58,261 nucleotides of DNA from Candidatus Paceibacterota bacterium. Lineage in GTDB: Bacteria > Verrucomicrobiota > Verrucomicrobiia > Limisphaerales > UBA8199. Each line of letters opens with the position of its first letter. The first letter of the stretch is position 1. Both the position numbers and the translations under genes were made by a program. The DNA lies in assembly GCA_035452965.1 (NCBI GenBank), contig DAOTCE010000031.1:1-58261 (forward strand). The letters run 5' to 3'. The notes below the pieces were generated by a model. The model made no database searches. It saw only the letters and a program-made list of their open reading frames with translations, and was not told where the DNA came from. Shown in pieces: positions 31,168-39,182 of this stretch.

Positions 31168-32304
31168 ATGGGCCACCCGAAAGTCGAGTTTGAAAAGGTC
31201 AAAGACAAACGAGGCAAGCGTATTCGTGGCTTGTGGCAACGGGGCGAGGTTTTCTACGCCCAGCTCCGGGTTACGAATCCTACCACGGGCAAACGCCGCC
31301 CCCAGAAGCTGGCACTGGAGAAAACGGTTACGACAATCCCGCAGGCGTTACAGGCTCTGGCGGAGATGCGAGCCAAAGAGAGGCGGGGGGAATTGCGAGG
31401 GCGAACGGGTGTGCCGACCTTTGGGGAGTACAAGAAGTATTACCTCACGCACGCACAGAAGGACAAGCACACGATGGATAACGAGACCAGCTTTCTGAAT
31501 GCGTGGGAGGGTTACTTCGGGTCCGACATGCGGTTGGACAAAATCTCCGAGGCAAGCATCCGCCAGTTTCTGCGGCGAGAGGCCAACAGAATCAGCGAGC
31601 GAACGGGCCGCCCGCTTTCCAATCACTCCCTAAACGTCCGGGTGTACGCACTTCGTTCCATGCTCCGCATGGCAAAGGAGGAGCGGAAAATAGTCCGCTT
31701 GCCGTTCGAAGGCATCAAGAAGCTGAAGCATGAGGCTGAGAAGAAGCAGGTTCCGCCCGTTGAGGAAATTGAAAAGTGCGTCACGGCGGCGATTGACCAA
31801 TGTCCAAAGAGCGGGAAGCAGTTTGCAGATTATCTGCGGTTGCTGATGTACACGGGTGCGAGGGAGACCGAAGCGTTGTCGCTTCAATGGGGAGACATCA
31901 ATTTCGAGAAGCGACAGGTCCACTTCCATCGGAATACCAAGTTTGGGAAAGAGCGGTGGCTGGACTTCAATCCGAAACTTGCGGCCCATTTGAAGGACAT
32001 GCAGGCCAGACGGAAACAAGAAAACGAGTGGCTGTTTCCCTCGCCACGCCCCAACTTGCAAGGCGGACGCATTACCAATTTCCGCCGCACATTGGAAAAG
32101 GCCCGGGAGCAGGCGGGTGTGTACCTGAGCGAGCACTACCTACGGCATTACTTTGCAAGCCAGTGCGTGATGGCGGGGGTTGACCGGTTCACTCTTGTCG
32201 GCTGGTTGGGGCACGCAGATGGCGGCAAGCTTATCGCAAAGACCTACGGGCATCTCGATAATGCGTTTCAGCAGAAGCAAGCGGAGAAGGTGACGAACCT
32301 GTGA
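31168..32304 (+). CDS. Tyrosine recombinase (integrase B) of the tRNA-Arg island
   Basis: The 378-residue phage-type integrase has a basic N terminus (VEFEKVKDKRGKRIRGLWQRGEVFYAQLRV), a SAM-like core-binding domain (PTFGEYKKYYLTH...SIRQFLRREANRISERTGRPLSNHSLNVRVYALRSMLRMAKEE) and a catalytic domain with MYTGARETEALSLQWGDI (first Arg), HYLRHYFAS (H-x-x-R) and GHADGGKLIAKTYGHL (His and Tyr). It is near one att repeat and is transcribed into the island, so it should catalyse integration and excision at tRNA-Arg. It is unrelated in detail to integrase A. The start at 31168 was chosen for its domain beginning. Confidence 0.9.
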   Translation: MGHPKVEFEKVKDKRGKRIRGLWQRGEVFYAQLRVTNPTTGKRRPQKLALEKTVTTIPQALQALAEMRAKERRGELRGRTGVPTFGEYKKYYLTHAQKDKHTMDNETSFLNAWEGYFGSDMRLDKISEASIRQFLRREANRISERTGRPLSNHSLNVRVYALRSMLRMAKEERKIVRLPFEGIKKLKHEAEKKQVPPVEEIEKCVTAAIDQCPKSGKQFADYLRLLMYTGARETEALSLQWGDINFEKRQVHFHRNTKFGKERWLDFNPKLAAHLKDMQARRKQENEWLFPSPRPNLQGGRITNFRRTLEKAREQAGVYLSEHYLRHYFASQCVMAGVDRFTLVGWLGHADGGKLIAKTYGHLDNAFQQKQAEKVTNL

Positions 32305-32339
32305 CGACCATCTGATTGCCGGTCAGAAGGTAGAACCAC

Positions 32340-33107
32340 CTACCAATCAATTTTGGCGTCGGCATCGGAATCTCCCGCCCACGCTTTTGCTTTGCGCCGT
32401 GGCGTCAGCAGGTTCGTGGGTTCATGGTTGGGCCGATTGAGGTACTGAATCCAAATCGGCGGCAGATTCTCATCCCGCTCAAACCGAAGGTTGTCCCATT
32501 TATAAAAACGATGCACCCAATAGCTGTGGGTTCTCCCGTCGGTGCTCTCGCCCTGCCTGAATGCAGCGTGTATCAGCCGAAACGTGTTCGTCTTGGGATC
32601 GATTACCAAGTGATGCGGCCCCAGTCCCATCGTGCTGATTCGGGTGAAGCGGTAGTCGTTATCATCGGAGAATGCGAAGACCCCCGTGCAGTACTCGGCG
32701 GCGAGGCCGCACCCAGAGCCGGGTTTGACCGCCACGAAATCAAGCTGCCCGTCATTGTTGAGGTCGCCGCTGTAAACGGCTGAAAGGTACGGCCCGAGGA
32801 CAAAATCGTTGTAGGTCTTGAATCGCCTCCCATCTGACAGCTTAATCACGACGGTTGTGAAATCGGAGTCTGGGTCGTGCGTTTCGGTAACGGTGGGGAA
32901 CCGCTGCGGTTCGGATGGGTGAACCCAGACGTTGGAGGCCCGTTCCACGTAGGCGACTACTGGGAAGCGTGGCCACGATCTGCCGTTCAGGGAGGGTGAA
33001 TAATCGGCAGCAATCCACTCGTTCGTGATGGCTCCCAACCCCGTGGCACCCGTCAGCAGAATTAGAAGCGGCCAGAGCAATCGAGTTGTGTATGCCTTTC
33101 GATCCAT
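32340..33107 (-). CDS. Secreted protein with EF-hand-like calcium loop
   Basis: The 255-residue product starts MDRKAYTTRLLWPLLILLTGATGLGA, a signal peptide. The mature protein has SGDLNNDGQLDFVAVKPGSG, an EF-hand or FG-GAP-like calcium loop, and other aromatic-rich strands (FTRISTMGLGPHHLVIDPKTNTFRLIHAAF, THSYWVHRFYKWDNLRFERDENLPP). The function is unknown. It is island cargo, convergent with integrase B. Upstream in-frame sequence is probably non-coding because it crosses a hairpin. Confidence 0.6.
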   Translation of the reverse strand: MDRKAYTTRLLWPLLILLTGATGLGAITNEWIAADYSPSLNGRSWPRFPVVAYVERASNVWVHPSEPQRFPTVTETHDPDSDFTTVVIKLSDGRRFKTYNDFVLGPYLSAVYSGDLNNDGQLDFVAVKPGSGCGLAAEYCTGVFAFSDDNDYRFTRISTMGLGPHHLVIDPKTNTFRLIHAAFRQGESTDGRTHSYWVHRFYKWDNLRFERDENLPPIWIQYLNRPNHEPTNLLTPRRKAKAWAGDSDADAKIDW

Positions 33108-33129
33108 CGAGCCGGTTCTACCCCCACGC

Positions 33130-33277
33130 TGTATCGGTGGCAAGGCCCGATACACCCGGGGGTCTGGGTGTGTCTGGTAGTTTTTATAACGCCCCCTAGT
33201 TGATGGTCTCTGGGTCGTTTGATACGGAACCGCACTTTTTATAAGGAAAAAGTACTTATTCACGCATGCCCGTATCA
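33130..33277. repeat. Inverted-repeat cluster
   Basis: A hairpin TGTATCGG-tggcaaggc-CCGATACA (33130-33154) and a second, widely spaced pair TGATACGG (33220-33227) / CCGTATCA (33270-33277) share the core GATAC. The region between is AT-rich (TTTTTATAAGGAAAAAGTACTT). It sits between two minus-strand genes and could be a regulatory or replication region. Confidence 0.4.
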
Positions 33278-33282
33278 GCTGT

Positions 33283-33687
33283 CTATTCCTTCAAATACCA
33301 TTTGAACCGAGGCTTGTCGCAATCCCGATCAAAATCTTCGGCGTTGTTCAACTCGATTTTACCGACAACGTCGTCCTTCGCCATCTCCACCAATGCATTT
33401 TTGACACTCTGTTCAGGATAGCGGGGCGTGCCCCCTGTGAATTCCCCCTTCGAATAAAAAACAATCTGCTCAGTGAACAGAGACGACTTGATTGCTTCAT
33501 CACGGTTCGCAGGAAGTCCAACGTCTCCCCGCCACGTCGCACCGTGAATCCGAAGGATCTTCTTAATCAAGCCCTTTAGACCACCCTTGGGATAAGGGGC
33601 TAAGAATTTCGGTGGCGTGTTCTCTTTCACTGTAAGCTGCTGGTTAGTTGCTTTGACCCTACGGTCAAGGTTTTCGGACGTATTCAT
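33283..33687 (-). CDS. Hypothetical island protein
   Basis: The 134-residue basic protein starts at MNTSENLDRRVKATNQQL. It has a Lys/Gly-rich segment (FLAPYPKGGLKGLIKKILRIHGATWRGDVG) and a C-terminal part with SVKNALVEMAKDDVVGKIELNNAEDFDRDCDKPRFKWYLKE, which may be a small winged-helix-like unit. It is the last gene of the large minus-strand operon of the island, with a gap of 68 bp to the previous gene. No family is recognised. Confidence 0.55.
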   Translation of the reverse strand: MNTSENLDRRVKATNQQLTVKENTPPKFLAPYPKGGLKGLIKKILRIHGATWRGDVGLPANRDEAIKSSLFTEQIVFYSKGEFTGGTPRYPEQSVKNALVEMAKDDVVGKIELNNAEDFDRDCDKPRFKWYLKE

Positions 33688-33755
33688 AGGTTTGCAGATG
33701 TGGTTATAAAAAGGTGCCTTATCGTACACATAATAGAGACAATCTCAGGAATGCT

Positions 33756-34907
33756 TCATGTACCATTGGCCATCAGGAGTTCACGAGTAAATCGGGCTGG
33801 AAAACCCACTGCACCAGAAACGATTTCCTGTGCGTAATTTTCAATTGTTGGGCCATCGTTCACGGTGGAAATCCAGCCATCATGCTGGGGCACCCAAAAG
33901 AGTCCATGACCTTGGCATACCGCCCCCAAACGCTGTACCATCAAGTCCGCTTCAAAATTCTGCATGGCAAGTGCCAAGTCAGTGCGGACGGACAGCACGG
34001 ACTCTGTAAAGGCGGGGAACCGCTCCTTGAAGAAGCGAAAAAGATAATGCTGCCCCAACCAAGTTTGGTTCTTCTCTTTCGGGTTCACAACCCGCAGAAA
34101 GTCTGTCTTGACCTGCTCCCGCAAATAACCACCCGTCGCCCTGCCGATTTCGGTGTAGATGTCGGCGGTGAGTAGGTCTTGGTATCGTACCAATTCCGAG
34201 TCATCGGTAAAAAGTGTTTGAAGCAGATAGGGGTGGCAGGTTTTCAAGTCGTACTCAATTAGTGGGAAAAACGGATGCCTCAAGTTCCGACGTCCTTCGG
34301 ACGGCATCATCACGGCACGATGATACAGTCGCTTGGAGTCCTTTCCGTATCGGAGGTTAAAGTCTTTGAAGAAAATATGCTCGCAATGGTCTTTGACCAG
34401 ATAGCGGCGTATAGGGTCATCGGGCACCCAAAAATCAGTGTCCGTGGCAAGTTGTAAAGCGGACAGACAATTAAGGGCGTAGCGAGAGGCGTCATCCGTG
34501 GGGGTGTTCTTGGGAACGGGAGGATGGAGACGCTTGCGGTGGCATCCCAAAGCACAAAGACCGCTGCTCAAGGCACGCTGAGGAATCCAGTACGGCATAG
34601 GAAACGCCTCAGCATCATGGGTTGCTTTGTAGTTCCGAATCGAACCGAGTTGGCCCCAATCTTCGAGCATGTCCATGTACCGCCTGTAGTTCGCACCGCA
34701 CCTGCCCGTCCAGCGATCTCGATAGATGCGTGCCCATTGGTTGTCTTCGGCACTATTCAAGACCTCGTTTTGAATGAAGGCCAAACGTGCCCGGTCTTCC
34801 GATGACAATGCTTGTTCCGCAAGAATCTCCCGCAGAGAGTTCGTGACGGCAAAGTAGTCCACCTTTAACCAGCCACGCATTTGTATCTGACGCTCAGAAA
34901 ACGTCAT
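33756..34907 (-). CDS. Putative polymerase-palm-like protein of mobile elements
   Basis: The 383-residue protein has a block order recalling the palm of family A DNA polymerases and single-subunit RNA polymerases: an entry motif RLYHRAVMMPSEGRR (193-207), a motif-A-like acidic strand FFPLIEYDLKTCHPYLLQTL (213-232; Asp220), a helix with QVKTDFLRVVN (265-275; Lys267, motif-B-like), and a late motif-C-like HDGWIST (342-348). Proteins with this pattern (GRly..R..., eiDi.n.qp, HDs/g) occur on bacterial mobile elements without known function, to my memory. A GAGG Shine-Dalgarno precedes the ATG. The upstream neighbour overlaps it by four bases. It could be a replication polymerase or primer-synthesising enzyme for the island; this is inference. 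Confidence 0.5.
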   Translation of the reverse strand: MTFSERQIQMRGWLKVDYFAVTNSLREILAEQALSSEDRARLAFIQNEVLNSAEDNQWARIYRDRWTGRCGANYRRYMDMLEDWGQLGSIRNYKATHDAEAFPMPYWIPQRALSSGLCALGCHRKRLHPPVPKNTPTDDASRYALNCLSALQLATDTDFWVPDDPIRRYLVKDHCEHIFFKDFNLRYGKDSKRLYHRAVMMPSEGRRNLRHPFFPLIEYDLKTCHPYLLQTLFTDDSELVRYQDLLTADIYTEIGRATGGYLREQVKTDFLRVVNPKEKNQTWLGQHYLFRFFKERFPAFTESVLSVRTDLALAMQNFEADLMVQRLGAVCQGHGLFWVPQHDGWISTVNDGPTIENYAQEIVSGAVGFPARFTRELLMANGT

Positions 34908-35095
34908 AATCCTCGCCCTTTCAAATAATGGGATGCCCCTCGGAAATCTGTTTTTGAGACGGACTGGGCGAGGCCGACTTCCCGAGGGGCGATCCCGAAA
35001 TGGGTATTAACAAACCTCGCCGGTGAATACATATCGGATGAGCGGCGCAAACGTTCGTGCACAGTGAATTTGTGGATTGAGATTCGCATACCCAT
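34904..35095 (-). CDS. Small hypothetical island protein
   Basis: The 63-residue frame (MGMRISIHKFTVHERLRRSSDMYSPARFVNTHFGIAPREVGL...) fills the gap between the methyltransferase and the polymerase-like gene and ends in an ATGA overlap with the latter, which favours a real coupled gene. It is basic and may bind nucleic acid. The start could be one of two nearby ATGs. No homologue is recognised. Confidence 0.5.
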   Translation of the reverse strand: MGMRISIHKFTVHERLRRSSDMYSPARFVNTHFGIAPREVGLAQSVSKTDFRGASHYLKGRGL

Positions 35096-35099
35096 CGCC

Positions 35100-36404
35100 T
35101 CATTCCACAAGTAGCACCGGCATGAACGGGTCGAGACGACGCACCGCCATTTCGACGTATTCGGGGTTCAGTTCTATGCCGACAAAATCCTTGTCCTGCT
35201 TCAAAGCAACAAGCCCTGTGGTGCCAGCCCCAAAAAACGGATCGAGCACTACACCGGGACGGAAGCCAGCGTTACATCCGCAGTCCGTGAATCCCGCTTC
35301 TCGAAACTTCTCTATTTGGTCTGCTCTCGGGGCGGTGTTCACTTCGGCGAGAATCTTTCCCGCCTTCTTGGTTTCTTTGTACGCAACCCTGTCGGACTGT
35401 TGGATGCCGAGGGTCTTCGCCCAGATGATCTCCCGTGCCTTGCCACATTCGGTGCAAACATCTTTGGGGCAACCCGCATCAATCGGGGTCTCACATAGTT
35501 CCTCCGGGTAGGTAGCGAAATGGGCCTCCGAAAATGGGCGTGGCGGCACTCGCCACACGGAGCGTTTTATTCTTCCCCTTTCTGCATTGTAGAAACGTCC
35601 GTCCATTCTTTCCAAGTAAAGACCGCCTTGGGTTCGATATTGATAGCGATTGCTTCTGACGCCGTATTCCTTCCTAGTCCAACTCGCCTCGGCCAGCGGT
35701 TCGTACTGGGTGTTGAAGTAATATCGTCGTGACTTGGTAAAAAAGAAGACCTTCTCAAAATCAATGGTGAAGCGGTCCTTGGCCGAGGACGGCATGCAAT
35801 TGGGTTTGTGCCAGATAATTTCGTTTCGGAGTATCCAGCCACGGTTCCCCATCTCGATTTGGAAGCGAGCAGGAATCTGCACGAGAGATTTTGCGGACAA
35901 CCGCTCCTTCACACGAGCCGCCGCCGCATATTCTGCATTGCGACCTTGAGACAGTTTCGGGCCATTGGGTTCGCCGAAGTGACCGCCATAGCAATCTCCC
36001 AGATTGACCCAACAACTCCCATAAGGGACCAGAACTCGTTTTACCTGATCGAAAATGTCGCAAAGGTGTTTGATGTACAACTCCGGTGTCGGTTCCAAAC
36101 CCAATGACCCCTTCCACGCCCCACAGTTGGCGCACAACGCATACTCAATGCGCCGGTCAGGAATTGTCTGTTGATCGGAGTAAAACGCTCCTTTCTGGCA
36201 GTCCCCACGCCCACAGTGCATCTTGGCATGGGTACCCTTCCACTCGTGCTGGCACTGCGGGTCTCCATCCCATATCAGCGGGGCCGTCCCGTAATCCCTC
36301 AACGCCCAGTAAGGTGGCGAGGTCATGCACATGTCCACGCTTTCGTCAGGCAGGGTCCGAAGAGCCGAGAGAGCGTCACCTTGTAGTATTATGTTTCGCT
36401 TCAT
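35100..36404 (-). CDS. DNA methyltransferase (beta-class order, probably orphan)
   Basis: The 434-residue site-specific methyltransferase has motif IV first (MCMTSPPYWALRDYG; SPPY is typical of N4-cytosine or N6-adenine enzymes). Motif I follows near the C terminus (VVLDPFFGAGTTGLVALKQDKDFVGIELNPEY), giving the beta-class order. Two Cys pairs (CANCGAWKG, CTECGKAR) suggest a structural zinc. The middle contains a target-recognition region (WTRKEYGVRSNRYQYRTQGGLYLERM). No restriction endonuclease gene adjoins it. In the island operon it is probably protective against host restriction or regulatory. Confidence 0.88.
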   Translation of the reverse strand: MKRNIILQGDALSALRTLPDESVDMCMTSPPYWALRDYGTAPLIWDGDPQCQHEWKGTHAKMHCGRGDCQKGAFYSDQQTIPDRRIEYALCANCGAWKGSLGLEPTPELYIKHLCDIFDQVKRVLVPYGSCWVNLGDCYGGHFGEPNGPKLSQGRNAEYAAAARVKERLSAKSLVQIPARFQIEMGNRGWILRNEIIWHKPNCMPSSAKDRFTIDFEKVFFFTKSRRYYFNTQYEPLAEASWTRKEYGVRSNRYQYRTQGGLYLERMDGRFYNAERGRIKRSVWRVPPRPFSEAHFATYPEELCETPIDAGCPKDVCTECGKAREIIWAKTLGIQQSDRVAYKETKKAGKILAEVNTAPRADQIEKFREAGFTDCGCNAGFRPGVVLDPFFGAGTTGLVALKQDKDFVGIELNPEYVEMAVRRLDPFMPVLLVE

Positions 36405-36417
36405 CTTTAGTTTCCTT

Positions 36418-37263
36418 TCACGCCACAAGTGCTTCTGCCTTGGTTGCGTATTCTTCGTACCAGTTGATGACGGGTCTTAACGATGACAGGCAGGCGTCGA
36501 TCTCGGCAGGGTTCTCCGTCTCTCCGCACCGCTTTAATTGCAGGAGCAGCGCATCTATCAGCAGCGTTGGTCGGAACGCCCCGGCGATTTCGTCCACGCC
36601 AAGTTCAGAGGGGTCAATTAGCCGAGGGTCGGTTTTGGTGCGGGAGTTCTCAACAGGGGGGATGGTGCTCTCATCGGATTTTTGCGCCGTGCCGCCGTTG
36701 GCGGCCAGGCGCAACTGGGATTCAATGTCGGCACGCATGGCAGGAGGCACAATTCCCAATAGATCGCCAAGGGTTCCAATGCCTTTAACTTTCGTCTTCA
36801 AGTTAATGCCATCGGCCCCACTGCCAGTGACGGGTGCCGAATCGGCCTTAATCGTTTGCTTGGTACGCCTGCCGTTCCTAACCTCTGCAACCGGAGAACT
36901 AACTGCCGTATTCGTAGTGGCCGGGGCAGGTGTGATTACCCTGATTCGCTGCCGCTGTGGGGACGTAATCCCCTCGCCTTGGTAGGCCGAGTTCAGGGTG
37001 CTGTAGTTCTGTATTAAATCCCGCAGGTCTGCGGATTTGCATAGTTTAATGTACCGCCCCGCCGTGTCCTCGCTGATGCCGCAGCTTTCGCAGAATCGTC
37101 CCCAGTGCCCCGATCTGACGTGTGCCTTTTCCTTAACCAGCAGTTGGCCGCATTTGTACGCTGCCTCGATTTGCTGCCGCCCGGTGTCGGCAATGGTCTT
37201 GTATGCGTTGAGCACGACGCCGTGATACTGTCGAATCTGGTCTATTACATTTGGACTGCTCAT
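36418..37263 (-). CDS. DUF3102-like phage/plasmid protein
   Basis: The 281-residue protein has an N-terminal part with the DUF3102-like pattern: IADTGRQQIEAAYKCGQLLVKEKAHVRSGHWGRFCESCGISEDTAGRYIKLCKSADL (about 25-80). There GRQ-x2-EA-x3-CGxLL, GHW and G(I)xxxTAxRYxKL are the landmarks. The rest is linker-rich with helical C-terminal segments (PAMRADIESQLRLAAN, AFRPTLLIDALLLQLKRC). Such proteins occur on phages and plasmids and probably bind DNA. It overlaps the upstream gene by four bases. Confidence 0.68.
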   Translation of the reverse strand: MSSPNVIDQIRQYHGVVLNAYKTIADTGRQQIEAAYKCGQLLVKEKAHVRSGHWGRFCESCGISEDTAGRYIKLCKSADLRDLIQNYSTLNSAYQGEGITSPQRQRIRVITPAPATTNTAVSSPVAEVRNGRRTKQTIKADSAPVTGSGADGINLKTKVKGIGTLGDLLGIVPPAMRADIESQLRLAANGGTAQKSDESTIPPVENSRTKTDPRLIDPSELGVDEIAGAFRPTLLIDALLLQLKRCGETENPAEIDACLSSLRPVINWYEEYATKAEALVA

Positions 37264-37886
37264 GCTGCCTCCTGCACTGGGTTTTCGGGTTTCGAGGCGG
37301 TCATTTGTCCGATGCTCGCCAACTCGCCTTCGACAGCAGTCTTTTCCTCGGTCAATCGCTGGATTTCCAATCCGATTGCGACGATCCGTTCCCGTTGGCC
37401 TTCAACGTAGGTTTTAATGGCACCCAACATCGAGGGTTTGGCGGTAGCAGAGGATTTCTCGTTAAGAGGGAATTCAAACCTTGCTACGTCAACGCCGCCC
37501 TCTTCCAGCATCTTGAACAGTGTTTCAGTCTTCGGCGTTCCAAAAGCATATTGAAACTGCCGAAGGAAATCCTTGGACAGAGCATAGTACCCCCACTCGG
37601 GGCAAATGAGCACCCGCTCTTGCGTCAACTTCGCTAGGACGTACCCGATTGAAGCAATCGGTATTTCCGCTCGATGGGCGACTTCCTCTCGATGGAGAGA
37701 GGCACCGCATTTTGCCAGCAAGAACACAACTTTGTGTGCTTGGGTGACCTTGGTCGGTCCAACCAAGGTGTGCTTGCTCGTATGGCCAACGACCTTTGTC
37801 TTTCCGCTGAGGTCTGGGACGTGCTCTGTATTAAGGATGCCGTCGGGCATCACTTCTCCCAAGTTGAATAGTGGTTTTTCAGTCAT
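37260..37886 (-). CDS. Winged-helix coiled-coil island protein
   Basis: The 208-residue protein has a probable winged helix near residues 45-100 (KVTQAHKVVFLLAKCGASLHREEVAHRAEIPIASIGYVLAKLTQERVLICPEWGYYALSKDF), where the two helices and wing are evident. A coiled-coil C terminus follows (AIKTYVEGQRERIVAIGLEIQRLTEEKTAVEGELASIGQM). It probably binds DNA as an oligomer and may regulate the island operon or act in partition or replication. It is followed by an ATGA overlap with the DUF3102-like gene. Confidence 0.6.
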   Translation of the reverse strand: MTEKPLFNLGEVMPDGILNTEHVPDLSGKTKVVGHTSKHTLVGPTKVTQAHKVVFLLAKCGASLHREEVAHRAEIPIASIGYVLAKLTQERVLICPEWGYYALSKDFLRQFQYAFGTPKTETLFKMLEEGGVDVARFEFPLNEKSSATAKPSMLGAIKTYVEGQRERIVAIGLEIQRLTEEKTAVEGELASIGQMTASKPENPVQEAA

Positions 37887-37912
37887 ATTGTTCCTTTGCT
37901 TTTACCGTGCTG

Positions 37913-38236
37913 CTATTCGATGGGGGCTTCGACTAGTTCATAAAATTCCAAGGTGCTCTCTTGGCCGGAATGGTCGGATAACATGATTAAATTTCCTTGG
38001 ATGACCCCCGTATTGATGCAGCCGGGGCAGATGGTTATTTGCTCTTTACCGTCAGCATTGGAAGAGGTCTGGTCCAAGTTGAGCAGGAGTCCATGCTCTT
38101 CGCTTAATCCGTGCCACACGATCCTGTGTTGCCCGTTCAGCACGATGTCGCCTTCGAATTTGAGCATGAACTTTTTCAGTCGATCCCAGTTGGTTTGGGT
38201 GTTGAACTTTGAGGTTTTGAGCATTGTCTTTTTCAT
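37913..38236 (-). CDS. Small hypothetical island protein, first of the operon
   Basis: The 107-residue protein starts at MKKTMLKTSKFNTQTNWDRLKKFMLKFEGDIVLNGQHRIVWHG. The composition is alternating beta and loops, with a Cys pair (ICPGCINTGV). It ends ESTLEFYELVEAPIE. It is the first gene of the minus-strand island operon; a start 18 codons upstream is possible. The function is unknown. Confidence 0.5.
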   Translation of the reverse strand: MKKTMLKTSKFNTQTNWDRLKKFMLKFEGDIVLNGQHRIVWHGLSEEHGLLLNLDQTSSNADGKEQITICPGCINTGVIQGNLIMLSDHSGQESTLEFYELVEAPIE

Positions 38237-38371
38237 TCTATTTTCTTTCTGTTTTGGCATCGGCAGGAATTTGCCTTTTGCTTGCTCCACTGTTCCATGT
38301 GCTGGGGTGAAGTCCGAGACGCCAAAGCAAGTACTGTATTTTTTCCGTGCTACTCTCCATCATTCCTCGGT

Positions 38372-38662
38372 ATGAAGCATCCGAGTCAGGACAAGAGATA
38401 CGGCGTTTGGACAGAAGATGGGGAATTGAAATTCAGGCAGCGGCCACCAATGTCGGACGCTGTTAAGAAGAAAATTTCAAAGGGCCGAAAGGCCCAGCTC
38501 GCAGCCAAGTGGAAAGCGAAGGCGGAAGCGGAATTGAGGGCGGTTCGGGCAAAGAAGCCAACGGTATCCCTTCCTTCCGGCCCCCTTCAAGGCGAAGATT
38601 TCAGGGAGTATCTGCGAGAGCGAGGTATTGTGGGCAGACGGCGAAGGCGGACTTCAACCTAG
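38372..38662 (+). CDS. Small basic hypothetical protein
   Basis: The 96-residue Lys/Arg/Ala-rich protein (MKHPSQDKRYGVWTEDGELKFRQRPPMSDAVKKKISKGRKAQLAAKWKAKAEAEL...) has a long basic helix and a C-terminal RERGIVGRRRRRTST tail. It is transcribed away from the minus-strand operon. Its composition suggests nucleic-acid binding. Confidence is limited because composition bias can mimic coding. Confidence 0.45.
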   Translation: MKHPSQDKRYGVWTEDGELKFRQRPPMSDAVKKKISKGRKAQLAAKWKAKAEAELRAVRAKKPTVSLPSGPLQGEDFREYLRERGIVGRRRRRTST

Positions 38663-38802
38663 CACGACGAACGCAATTCACCCTGAAATACCCTTCCATA
38701 CGGGTAAAATGAACGCCACTTCACCCCCGCACTGGTCAGTTTGACCGCTACACCCCAAAGAAGCACTCCCGCTTAACCTCCCCTCCCCACCTTTTCTTTG
38801 GC

Positions 38803-38902
38803 AGGGGACATGGGCGGCACGGGGCCGCCGTCAAAATCTCCCCTGACCAACCCGGGGCTGTCCTGAAAGGATGTGTCTCAACCGCCGCCAGGGCGGCGGT
38901 TG
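38803..38902. other. GC-rich multi-hairpin region
   Basis: Two stacked stems stand out in an otherwise AT-rich island: AGGGGA ... TCCCCT (38803-38844) enclosing GGCGGC / GCCGCC, and the near-perfect 10-11-bp hairpin CAACCGCCGCC / GGCGGCGGTTG (38879-38902). The latter lies just downstream of the RHH gene stop on the minus strand and may terminate it, although no T tract follows. The remainder could be part of a structured RNA, an oriT or an origin; no known class is recognised. Confidence 0.4.
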
Positions 38903-38907
38903 CCTTC

Positions 38908-39099
38908 CTACTCCTTGTTCTTCTTCCTTGCACCCGCCAGTAGCGTCTCCCGAACCCAATCCGATAAGGACTGGTCGGCAGCTTCTGCGGCGGTCTCCAA
39001 CTCCCGCATATCGGATTCGAGCATCCGACAGATTAACCGAGCCGTCCGGGCTGTCCCTTTCGGCAGGGCTGGCCTACCCCGTTTGCGTTTAGTTGGCAT
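38908..39099 (-). CDS. Ribbon-helix-helix (Arc/CopG-type) regulator
   Basis: The 63-residue protein has a basic N terminus (MPTKRKRGRPALPKGTARTAR) and a ribbon-helix-helix pattern (ARLICRMLESDMRELETAAEAADQSLSDWVRETLLAGA). It is divergent from the serine-recombinase operon, with repeats TGTACGAC in the shared upstream region. It probably represses its own gene and the neighbouring genes. The hairpin at 38879-38902 follows its stop. Confidence 0.75.
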   Translation of the reverse strand: MPTKRKRGRPALPKGTARTARLICRMLESDMRELETAAEAADQSLSDWVRETLLAGARKKNKE

Positions 39100-39118
39100 C
39101 GGTGCAGAAAAAATTAAC

Positions 39119-39170
39119 TGTACGACGAATATTACTTGAAACAGGCCAGAAATGCAATATAGTGTACGAC
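39119..39170. promoter_or_regulatory. Divergent promoter/operator region
   Basis: A sigma-70-like promoter on the plus strand consists of TTGAAA (39136-39141), a 16-bp spacer and TATAGT (39158-39163). Two direct copies of TGTACGAC lie at 39119-39126 and 39163-39170, one touching the -10. The copies are 44 bp apart, about four helical turns. A related TCGTACAC sequence appears near 33725 upstream of another island gene. They are likely RHH-protein operators controlling the recombinase operon. Confidence 0.5.
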
Positions 39171-39182
39171 AATAAATCAGTG

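Noticed and set aside
29129..32304. One of the two tyrosine recombinases as IntI
   Set aside because: Neither shows an obvious integron-integrase-specific insertion near the second Arg box, and both are positioned as tRNA-targeting integrases; this is judgement by eye only.
38748..38933. Minus-strand frame over the multi-hairpin region
   Set aside because: It overlaps the RHH gene and reads through GC-rich stems; the composition is not protein-like.
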